64,000 nt of DNA from Enterococcus malodoratus ATCC 43197 (GTDB taxonomy: Bacteria > Bacillota > Bacilli > Lactobacillales > Enterococcaceae). The DNA lies in the NCBI RefSeq assembly GCF_000407185.1, contig NZ_KE136483.1, positions 248,001 to 312,000 on the forward strand, in the 5' to 3' direction. This document shows positions 43,158 through 50,225 of this stretch, in pieces (position 1 is the first letter of the stretch; each line of letters opens with the position of its first letter). Below the pieces are notes generated by a model. The model ran no database searches. It was not told where the DNA came from and saw only the letters and a list, made by a program, of their open reading frames with translations. A program made the translations under genes and the position numbers.

Positions 43158-44114
43158 ATGAAAGAGGACAAGAAGAAATTAATTGCAAAAGTTGCTTACA
43201 TGTATTACGAACAAGAGCTGACTCAGGCTCAGATCGCCAAAGAATTATCCATCTATCGTACAACGGTCAGCCGCATGTTGAGTCAGGCTAAAACAGAAGG
43301 TATCGTGGAAATTAAAATCAATCATTTTGATGCCGGATTGTTTGAGCTGGAGGAGCAGTTGAAGCACTCTTTTGGTTTGACTGCTGTCGAATTGGTACCA
43401 ACGGAAAATGATGCTAGTGAAGAAGCGAAGGAAGAGCAGTTAGCGGAAGCGGCAGGGGCTTGGATTCGTCGCCAATTATCAGATGAAATGGTCATCGGAT
43501 TGTCATGGGGAGCCAGTGTCGGTAACGCAGTGAATAAAATAGATCCGAAACAGTTGTCTGATGTTTCGGTTGTTCCTGTAGTTGGAGGGCCTAGCCATAT
43601 TAATTCGCGTTATCATGTCAACACGCTAGTTTACGAACTGGCAAGGAAACTAAATGGACATAGTTTATTTGTGAATGCCACCGTGATTCAAGAAACAAAA
43701 GAGTTGGCCGAAGGAATCTTTAATTCAAAATATTTCCATGATTTAAAAGAATATTGGAAACGACTTGATTTGGTTATCGTAGGTGTCGGCGGCCCCTTGA
43801 GCTATCATAAAAGTCAGTGGCGGGATTTATTATCGCCAGCAGACTATGAGGAGTTAAAATTGCGGGAAGCTGTTGGGGACTGCTGCTGCCGGTTCTATGA
43901 TAGCTACGGAAAATTGTTGAATGGTGCGCTGAATCAGCGGACGATCGGCTTATCTTTAGAAGAATTGGCTAGAGTTCCACAATCGGTGGGAATCGCTCGT
44001 GGAATTTCAAAGGCTCGTTCCATCGTACCATTGCTAAAAAAAGGCTATCTTAAAACATTGATTACTGATCAGGAAACAGCTCAAGAAATTTTACGTTTAA
44101 ACCAGCGAAAGTAG
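43158..44114 (+). CDS. SorC/DeoR-type sugar-binding transcriptional regulator
   Basis: 318 residues. The N-terminal helix-turn-helix is ELTQAQIAKELSIYRTTVSR with ML..AKTEGIVEIKI. The C-terminal sugar-phosphate domain (about 55-315) has VIGLSWGASVGNAV and VPVVGGPSHINSRYHVN, where the ligand sits. The transaldolase-like gene 160 bases downstream is the probable target, and fructose-6-P or a related phosphate the likely effector. RBS GGGAGGAAACGG. Confidence 0.88.
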   Translation: MKEDKKKLIAKVAYMYYEQELTQAQIAKELSIYRTTVSRMLSQAKTEGIVEIKINHFDAGLFELEEQLKHSFGLTAVELVPTENDASEEAKEEQLAEAAGAWIRRQLSDEMVIGLSWGASVGNAVNKIDPKQLSDVSVVPVVGGPSHINSRYHVNTLVYELARKLNGHSLFVNATVIQETKELAEGIFNSKYFHDLKEYWKRLDLVIVGVGGPLSYHKSQWRDLLSPADYEELKLREAVGDCCCRFYDSYGKLLNGALNQRTIGLSLEELARVPQSVGIARGISKARSIVPLLKKGYLKTLITDQETAQEILRLNQRK

Positions 44115-44130
44115 TTTTTCATAAAAAAAT

Positions 44131-44142
44131 GCACATTTGTGC
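44131..44142. promoter_or_regulatory. Palindrome between SorC regulator and aldolase gene
   Basis: GCACATTTGTGC, 5-bp arms with a 2-base centre, just after the regulator gene and before its terminator. Candidate operator for the aldolase gene, though it lies over 100 bases from the start codon. Confidence 0.3.
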
Positions 44143-44163
44143 GATTACGCTGAAATATTCAGC

Positions 44164-44200
44164 AACGAAAGGCTTGATACAAAGCTTTTCGTTTTTTTTA
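44164..44200 (+). terminator. Rho-independent terminator
   Basis: AACGAAAGGCTT pairs with AAGCTTTTCGTT (two G-U pairs), followed by eight T. Separates the regulator from the aldolase gene. Confidence 0.8.
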
Positions 44201-44274
44201 TGCTATGAATGCGGAATTTTTTTTTCTGTGATGCTATGCTTGGTCTATAGAAAAGAGTAAGGGAGTTTTCAAAA

Positions 44275-44955
44275 ATGGAATTTATGCTAGATACAGCCAA
44301 TATTGCTGATATTAAAAAATTCGCTGATTTTTTACCGATCGCCGGTGTTACATCAAATCCTTCAATCGTGAAAAAAGAGGGAAAAGTTGACTTCTTTCAA
44401 CATATGAAAGAAATACGTACCATCATTGGTGAACAACGTTCATTGCACGTACAAGTTGTAGCAACAGATTATGATGGAATCATCAAAGATGCGGAAACGA
44501 TTTTGGCGAATATCGACCAAAAAGTTTTCATTAAGGTTCCGGTTAATGAACCTGGATTGAAGGCGATTAAGGAATTGAAGCGCCGCGGGATCAACGTGAC
44601 TGCTACCGCTATCTATACAAAGTTCCAAGCATACTTAGCAATTGCGGCTGGGGCTGACTATATCGCACCATACTTCAACCGAATGGAAAACTTGAACATC
44701 GATCCGCGTGAAGCAATTTTTGAAATGGCAGAAGAAATTGCGCGTACAAAGAGTGAGACCAAAATTTTAGCTGCCAGCTTCAAGAATGTTGGTCAAGTCA
44801 ATGCTGCTTTAGAAAATGGAAGTCAAGCTGCAACAATGGGTGTTGATATCATCCAACAAGCTTTAGCAATGCCTTCAATTGCTCAGGCAGTAACTGATTT
44901 TACTGGTGATTGGGAAGCTATCTTCGGTGAAGGAACAACAGTCGCTGACTTATAA
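44275..44955 (+). CDS. fsa: Fructose-6-phosphate aldolase (transaldolase-like)
   Basis: 226 residues, the short transaldolase subfamily. The N-terminal MLDTANIADIKKFADFLPI and GVTSNPSIVKKEGK, the Schiff-base Lys in KVFIKVPVNEPGL, and ATAIYTKFQAYLAIAAGADYIAPYF are diagnostic. It splits fructose-6-P to dihydroxyacetone and glyceraldehyde-3-P, or acts on similar sugars. RBS AAGGGAG. The upstream SorC-type regulator probably controls it. Confidence 0.88.
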   Translation: MEFMLDTANIADIKKFADFLPIAGVTSNPSIVKKEGKVDFFQHMKEIRTIIGEQRSLHVQVVATDYDGIIKDAETILANIDQKVFIKVPVNEPGLKAIKELKRRGINVTATAIYTKFQAYLAIAAGADYIAPYFNRMENLNIDPREAIFEMAEEIARTKSETKILAASFKNVGQVNAALENGSQAATMGVDIIQQALAMPSIAQAVTDFTGDWEAIFGEGTTVADL

Positions 44956-44963
44956 TAGGATTA

Positions 44964-44995
44964 AAAACAGACAGGTAACGCTGTCTGTTTTTTTT
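44964..44995 (+). terminator. Rho-independent terminator
   Basis: AAACAGACAG/CTGTCTGTTT stem with a 6-base loop and eight T after the aldolase gene. Confidence 0.9.
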
Positions 44996-45122
44996 GCTTA
45001 AGCCAGTTGAAATTGGAGTTTTGAGCTGGTGAATGCTGCACGGGTTACTAGGTGGAACAAGCTGAGCATTTTTCAACGAGATTTGCCAGTTGAAATGCTA
45101 TCCTAAAGCTGAGGTGAGTGCG

Positions 45123-45485
45123 ATGCATGAGATTCAAAAAGAATGGGCGCAGTGGAAGTATTTTGTCATGGCGCGATCACAAAAAGAGTATTTAGCATTG
45201 CGTCAGCTGTTTTCTGGAAATCAATGGTCGGAAGAAAAAACGAAACAGTTTTATCAACACTTGGACAAAGTGAAAGAATTGCCGGTTGATTTAAAGGCGC
45301 AGCGAAATGCCTATGAACATGTCTGGGGCTATTTCAAAAAAATAGCGACGGTTGAAGAAAGGCAAAAATTTTTTGCTGTTTTAGACGGCATGACCGAAAC
45401 CGAGGATAAAGCACGAATATATTTAAAAATATTGGCGGAAAAATATCAGGTAACTTATCTTTTAGAGTCTCACTTATTTGATTAA
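45123..45485 (+). CDS. DUF1722 (YbgA-like) protein
   Basis: 120 residues from ATG 45123 (GAGGTGAG upstream; the ATG at 45090 lacks an RBS). Matches the DUF1722 pattern: WKYFVMARSQKEYLALRQL, then HVWGYFKKIATVEERQKFF, and YLLESHLF at the end. All-helical. In other bacteria the domain is fused to DUF523 or sits near photolyase genes; here it stands alone. Function unknown. Confidence 0.72.
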   Translation: MHEIQKEWAQWKYFVMARSQKEYLALRQLFSGNQWSEEKTKQFYQHLDKVKELPVDLKAQRNAYEHVWGYFKKIATVEERQKFFAVLDGMTETEDKARIYLKILAEKYQVTYLLESHLFD

Positions 45486-45548
45486 AGCAAATTGTTTCTG
45501 ATTTTTTGATCCTGCTTCTATAATGGGCAGATATGGAGGGATGTATGA

Positions 45549-46487
45549 ATGGAAACACGCGCAGTTGTAATTGAACAATATGGTCATTCGGACCAGTTAA
45601 AGGAAAGTAAAGTAACCTTGCCGGAATTAGGCGAGCATCAGGTTTTAGTCAAAGTCAAAGCTACCTCAATTAATCCAATTGATTGGAAATTACGTGAGGG
45701 GTATCTAGCACAAATGATGCCTTGGGAGTTTCCAATTATTTTAGGATGGGATGTTGCGGGTGAGATTGTCGAGATTGGTTCAGAAGTAAGTGATTGGCAC
45801 GTTGGACAAACCGTTTTTGCGCGACCAGAAACAACGCGTTTTGGAACCTATGCGGATTACACGATCGTTGATGATCATTTATTGGCAAACAAACCAGACT
45901 CTGTTTCATTTGAAGAGGCAGCGGCGGTTCCTTTGGCAGGCTTAACTGCCTATCAAGCATTATTTACTCATGGAAAACTACAAGCAGGTGAAAAGGTCTT
46001 GATCCATGCTGGTGCCGGCGGTGTTGGTATTTATGCTATCCAACTAGCAAAAAATGCCGGAGCAACTGTTATCACAACAGCAAGTGAGAAAAATCATGCG
46101 TTGTTGAAAGAGCTAGGTGCAGATCAAGTGATCGATTATCATACTACTGATTTTTCAGAAGTGTTAGAAGATATTGATCTAGTATTTGATACAATGGGCG
46201 GCGATGTTCAAGCAGACAGCTTTAAAGTTTTAGATGAAAAGGGTCGATTGATTTCAATCGTCAGCCAGCCGGATGAAGAGTTGGCCAAGCGTGTTGCAGT
46301 GGCAGAAAGTATCTGGCTGCAGCCTGATGGCAAGCAATTACAAGAGATCGCAGATTTAATGACTGAAGGAAAAGTGAAAAGTATCGTTGGACATACTTAT
46401 CCACTTACGGCAGAAGGCGTAAAAGAAGCACATGAATTGAGTGCGACTCATCACGCAAAAGGAAAAATTGTTTTAATCAATGACTAA
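45549..46487 (+). CDS. MDR-family NADP-dependent quinone-type oxidoreductase
   Basis: 312 residues. GroES-like N-terminus (VKATSINPIDWKLREG, GWDVAGEIVEIGSEVSDW) and Rossmann part with VLIHAGAGGVGIYAIQLAK, the AGAGGVG nucleotide motif. No zinc-binding Cys pattern, so it belongs to the zinc-free quinone/enone reductase branch. Substrate unknown. RBS GGAGGGATG. Confidence 0.87.
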   Translation: METRAVVIEQYGHSDQLKESKVTLPELGEHQVLVKVKATSINPIDWKLREGYLAQMMPWEFPIILGWDVAGEIVEIGSEVSDWHVGQTVFARPETTRFGTYADYTIVDDHLLANKPDSVSFEEAAAVPLAGLTAYQALFTHGKLQAGEKVLIHAGAGGVGIYAIQLAKNAGATVITTASEKNHALLKELGADQVIDYHTTDFSEVLEDIDLVFDTMGGDVQADSFKVLDEKGRLISIVSQPDEELAKRVAVAESIWLQPDGKQLQEIADLMTEGKVKSIVGHTYPLTAEGVKEAHELSATHHAKGKIVLIND

Positions 46488-46490
46488 AAG

Positions 46491-46529
46491 TAAAAGGTTG
46501 TACCAGAAATTTTGGTACAACCTTTTTTT
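46491..46529 (+). terminator. Rho-independent terminator
   Basis: Perfect 14-bp stem AAAAGGTTGTACCA, 7-base loop and T run. Confidence 0.92.
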
Positions 46530-46535
46530 CTGGAT

Positions 46536-46588
46536 TTGACAGTAGATATATTTCTCGGTATCGTTAAAACGAAATGAAAACGCTTCTA
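46536..46588 (+). promoter_or_regulatory. Promoter with cre-like site before the cyclase gene
   Basis: TTGACA (46536-46541), 17-bp spacer, TATCGT (46559-46564). TGAAAACGCTTCTA (46575-46588) downstream matches the cre core strongly and misses two 3' positions. Suggests catabolite repression. Confidence 0.5.
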
Positions 46589-46619
46589 TTGAATAGGACA
46601 TTAAATAAGGAGGAATAGT

Positions 46620-47363
46620 ATGAGTGAAATTACAAACAGTATTGCCTTTTTAAAAAAGCAGAAATGGATTGATTTGAGTCACAGTATTTATGGTGGGATA
46701 CCTTATTTCCAATCATTTCAACCAATGCAGGAAAAAACACTAGTAACGGTTAAGAAAGATGGCTTCTTCGCGAAAGAATATCAGTTAGTCACGCAATATG
46801 GGACACATATCGATGCACCTGTACATTTTGTCGAGGAGCGTGCTTCTGTCGATCAATTGCCGATCAATGATTTTTTATTGCCGTTGATTGTTATCAATAA
46901 AGAGCGGGCGGTTGAAGAGAATCCAGATTATTGCCTGACAGTGGAGGATATTCGGACTTTTGAAGCAGAACACGGGAAAATTCCAGCGGATAGCTTTGTA
47001 GCGTTTGCAAGCGGCTGGTCTAAACGCTGGCAAGACCCAGAGGCTTTTTACAATGTTGATCAAACTGGGCAGGCGCATACACCAGGCTGGTCGCTAGAAG
47101 CTCTGAAATTTTTACATGAAGAACGCAAGGTGACAGCAGTGGGTCATGAAACATTGGATACTGATTCGGCCGTTGATTGTACAAAAAATGCGGGATTAAT
47201 TGGTGAACTGTACTGGTTGCAGCAAGATAAATTTCAGGTGGAAGTGTTGAATCGACTGACAGAGCTTCCGCCAATTGGCGGCGCAATTTCGATTGGGGTG
47301 CCGAAAGTCAAAGATGCTCCAGGTTTTAATGTCCGTGCTATTGCTATCGTTCCAGCAGAATGA
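46620..47363 (+). CDS. Cyclase-family (KynB-like) metal-dependent amidohydrolase
   Basis: 247 residues. The family motif HxGTHxDxPxH appears as QYGTHIDAPVHFVEE (Tyr for the first His). It is followed by FVAFASGWSKRW and the C-terminal VGHETLDTDSA, a variant of the GIDTxSxD element. Relatives hydrolyse formylkynurenine or other acyl amides/lactones with Zn or Mn. No tryptophan-catabolism genes are near. The cre-like promoter implies a catabolic role. Confidence 0.82.
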   Translation: MSEITNSIAFLKKQKWIDLSHSIYGGIPYFQSFQPMQEKTLVTVKKDGFFAKEYQLVTQYGTHIDAPVHFVEERASVDQLPINDFLLPLIVINKERAVEENPDYCLTVEDIRTFEAEHGKIPADSFVAFASGWSKRWQDPEAFYNVDQTGQAHTPGWSLEALKFLHEERKVTAVGHETLDTDSAVDCTKNAGLIGELYWLQQDKFQVEVLNRLTELPPIGGAISIGVPKVKDAPGFNVRAIAIVPAE

Positions 47364-47381
47364 AGGGCCTGAAACAGCAGA

Positions 47382-47420
47382 AAAACAAGGTCTCGTTTAA
47401 AAAACGAAACCTTGTTTTTT
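47382..47420. terminator. Bidirectional terminator
   Basis: AACAAGGTCTCGTTT pairs with AAACGAAACCTTGTT (one G-U), T run on the right, A run on the left. Overlaps the last codons of the nitroreductase gene. Confidence 0.85.
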
Positions 47421-48128
47421 TAGAAATTCGCTGGTGTTTTGACGTCGTGGAAATTCAAAATGTTGATGAACCTTTTCCGACCAGTTGGTTTCTTGTACAT
47501 TGGAACGGCGTCCTTGATAATAAGCCGTAGTTTCTTCGTCGTAACTATTGATTAATTCAGGAGTCAGTGATCGATAAGTATTGGTTCCAAGTACAGCATT
47601 GACTGGCATTCGCGGCTTAACTTCATTTTTTACAGCGGGGTAGCCAATGAACATGCCAAAAACGGGATAAGTCAATTCGGGCAAATCAAGAATTTCCTTC
47701 ATTTGAAACAAGTCGTTCCTAATTCCACCGACATAACAGATTCCCAAATCAACAGACTCAGCATAAACGGCCATTGATTGAGCAGCCAAGGTAGCATCTA
47801 CAATTGCCACAACCAAGGATTCCATTGTACGCAGGTACTCCATCGAATCTTCTTTTAGAGTTAAAACATTTGCGTGCTTATTCAAATCAGCTACAAAAAT
47901 ATAAAATTGGCCGTTGTTTCCATTGTCTACCGGGAAATTAGCAATTTTTTCAATCGCTTTTCTTTTCTTTTGATCGGTTATTTCGATCAAGGAGAAGGCT
48001 TGTAAAAAGTTAGAGCTGCTGGCACTTTGAGCGGCTAAGATCAATCGCTCTTTTAATTCTGCTGATAACTCCTGCTGAGTAAATGAGCGGACCGACGAAT
48101 GGTGGATCATTGTTTCAAACAAATCCAT
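47397..48128 (-). CDS. Nitroreductase-family NAD(P)H:flavin oxidoreductase (NfsA/NfrA type)
   Basis: 243 residues from ATG 48128 (CAGGAGG 7 bases upstream; the longer frame to 48164 is unsupported). FMN-binding start HHSSVRSFTQQELSAELKER, then AAQSASSSNFLQAFSLIEI, VGGIRNDLFQMKEIL and FGMFIGYPA. C-terminal extension with TAYYQGRRS..., as in NfsA-type proteins that reduce flavins, nitro compounds or quinones with NADPH. Confidence 0.87.
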   Translation of the reverse strand: MDLFETMIHHSSVRSFTQQELSAELKERLILAAQSASSSNFLQAFSLIEITDQKKRKAIEKIANFPVDNGNNGQFYIFVADLNKHANVLTLKEDSMEYLRTMESLVVAIVDATLAAQSMAVYAESVDLGICYVGGIRNDLFQMKEILDLPELTYPVFGMFIGYPAVKNEVKPRMPVNAVLGTNTYRSLTPELINSYDEETTAYYQGRRSNVQETNWSEKVHQHFEFPRRQNTSEFLKKQGFVF

Positions 48129-48164
48129 AGAAAAACCTCCTGATTTTGTTAGATTACTTGTCAT

Positions 48165-48478
48165 CCTAAATGAAGGATCATAGTTGAATTTATCATAGAA
48201 AAAAAGTGATTAGAAGTAAAGAGTTCTCGGATTGTTGACAATCGATAGGCCTATTTTTTAAGAACGGAAAGACTTCATTTTATGAAAAAGCTAGGTATTC
48301 AGTATTTTTGATCGTTAATAATGGTTACACAAAAGCGTCAAGCTTCAATAAACAGAACCGAAGAATTGTAAAAACACGAACGTTTGGTTAAAAAAACACG
48401 ATTTTATTAATAAAATTCTAATTGTTTTGCCATCTCTGTGCTATAATGAGAAACAATTATCTGAAGGGAGTTATGCAA
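48165..48478. other. AT-rich divergent intergenic region
   Basis: About 310 bases between divergent genes. A TATAAT (48441-48446) near the right end is the likely -10 for the ACT-domain gene; its -35 is weak. AAAACACGA occurs twice (near 48371 and 48395). I see nothing else I can support. Confidence 0.4.
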
Positions 48479-48748
48479 ATGCGTGGCGTAGTAACGGTTA
48501 TCGGAAAAGACAAGGTTGGCATCGTCGCAGGTGTCAGTCAAAAATTAGCGGAACAAAAAATTAATATTCTAGATGTCTCTCAAACAATCATGGGGGATTA
48601 TTTCACAATGATGATGTTAGTGGACTTAACCAATGCTGCAGAAGATTTTGAAGGGGCACGGGAACAACTTCATGAATTAGGTAAAACTTTAGGCGTGAAG
48701 ATTAGTATTCAAAATCAAGAAATTTTTGACACGATGCATAAATTATAA
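48479..48748 (+). CDS. ACT-domain protein (UPF0237)
   Basis: 89 residues from ATG 48479 (GAAGGGAG 8 bases upstream). A single ACT domain: GVVTVIGKDKVGIVAGVSQK, with INILDVSQTIMGDYFTMMML. ACT domains bind amino acids or other small ligands. It is always paired with the PFL-family (DUF711) gene, which begins 12 bases downstream here. Confidence 0.9.
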   Translation: MRGVVTVIGKDKVGIVAGVSQKLAEQKINILDVSQTIMGDYFTMMMLVDLTNAAEDFEGAREQLHELGKTLGVKISIQNQEIFDTMHKL

Positions 48749-48760
48749 GGAGGACTCTTT

Positions 48761-50104
48761 GTGGAGATCAATCAAATACTAGAAACGATTCGAATGATCG
48801 AAGAAGAAAACTTGGATATTCGGACGATTACCATGGGGATATCATTGCTAGATTGTATTGATAGCGATAGTGATCGCGCCTGTGAAAAAATTTATCAAAA
48901 AATTACTACAAAAGCGAAAGACCTTGTTAAAGTTGGTGAGGCGATTGAAGCAGAATACGGTATTCCAATCATTAATAAACGTATCTCTGTTACACCAATT
49001 GGAATAATCGCTGCGGCGACACCTGATACAGATTATGTGAAATTTGCTAAAACATTAGATAAAGCAGCCAAGGCCGTAGGGGTGAATTTCTTAGGCGGAT
49101 TCTCCGCATTAGTAGAAAAAGGCTATCAACATGGAGACAAAATTTTAATAGACTCGATTCCTCAGGCTTTAGCCGAGACCGATTTTGTCTGTGCTTCTGT
49201 TAATATTGGTTCAACGAAAGCTGGAATTAATATGGATGCAGTAGCGCATATGGGACAAATTGTTAAAGACACGGCAGAGGCCTCTGATTTGGGCTGTGCT
49301 AAACTTGTTGTTTTCGCCAATGCGGTTGAAGATAATCCATTTATGGCCGGAGCTTTCCATGGTGTTGGCGAAGCTGATTGTGTCATCAATGTTGGTGTTA
49401 GCGGACCGGGTGTAGTGAAACGCGCGTTGGAAAAAGTTAAGGGTGAATCCTTTGATGTGGTTGCTGAAGTTGTGAAGCAGACGGCTTTTAAAATTACACG
49501 CATGGGACAAATGGTTGGGAAAATCGCTTCTGAACGCTTGGATGTTCCGTTCGGTATCGTCGATCTATCATTGGCACCGACACCGGCAGTTGGAGATTCG
49601 GTTGCGCATGTGTTAGAAGAAATGGGACTAGAAACAGTCGGAACCCATGGAACGACCGCTGCATTAGCATTACTGAATGACGCAGTAAAAAAAGGCGGAG
49701 TAATGGCTTGTAATCACGTGGGAGGATTATCGGGGGCATTTATTCCTGTCTCAGAAGATGCAGGCATGATCGATGCGGTTAATAACGGTTCGTTAACGAT
49801 TGAAAAGCTGGAGGCTATGACCGCGATTTGTTCGGTTGGTCTTGATATGATTGCGATTCCTGGTGCTACACCTGCAAGCAGTATTGCTGCGATGATTGCG
49901 GATGAAGCGGCCATCGGAGTGATCAATCATAAAACGACCGCTGTTAGAATCATACCTGCGAAAGACAAAGTAATCGGAGAGATGGTTGAATTTGGCGGCC
50001 TATTAGGAAGGGCGCCTGTAATGGCAGTTAATTCGGCAGGCTCTGATGATTTCGTTGCTCGTGGCGGACGCATTCCTGCACCGATCCATTCATTTAAAAA
50101 CTAA
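48761..50104 (+). CDS. PFL-family (DUF711/UPF0210) protein
   Basis: 447 residues from a GTG start with AAGGAGG 7 bases upstream. Conserved blocks are [67 protein letters not shown] and [20 protein letters not shown]. It has the glycyl-radical-like barrel, but function is not known. Works with the upstream ACT protein, which may regulate it. Confidence 0.88.
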   Translation: MEINQILETIRMIEEENLDIRTITMGISLLDCIDSDSDRACEKIYQKITTKAKDLVKVGEAIEAEYGIPIINKRISVTPIGIIAAATPDTDYVKFAKTLDKAAKAVGVNFLGGFSALVEKGYQHGDKILIDSIPQALAETDFVCASVNIGSTKAGINMDAVAHMGQIVKDTAEASDLGCAKLVVFANAVEDNPFMAGAFHGVGEADCVINVGVSGPGVVKRALEKVKGESFDVVAEVVKQTAFKITRMGQMVGKIASERLDVPFGIVDLSLAPTPAVGDSVAHVLEEMGLETVGTHGTTAALALLNDAVKKGGVMACNHVGGLSGAFIPVSEDAGMIDAVNNGSLTIEKLEAMTAICSVGLDMIAIPGATPASSIAAMIADEAAIGVINHKTTAVRIIPAKDKVIGEMVEFGGLLGRAPVMAVNSAGSDDFVARGGRIPAPIHSFKN

Positions 50105-50116
50105 CTGTATGCTACT

Positions 50117-50148
50117 AAAGAGTTTCCTAAGACAGGAAACTCTTTTTT
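50117..50148 (+). terminator. Rho-independent terminator
   Basis: Perfect 12-bp stem AAAGAGTTTCCT with a 5-base loop and T run. Confidence 0.92.
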
Positions 50149-50225
50149 GTGGATAGAATTTTTCGTGCCAGTCATGAAAACGTTTTGTGTTAGAATGAAA
50201 TGGATGAAAAAACAGGAGTAGATAA

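Noticed and set aside
48365-48405. Possible PurR box (ACGAACGTTTGG)
   Set aside because: Only half of the PurBox consensus is met and the second box at the required spacing is missing.
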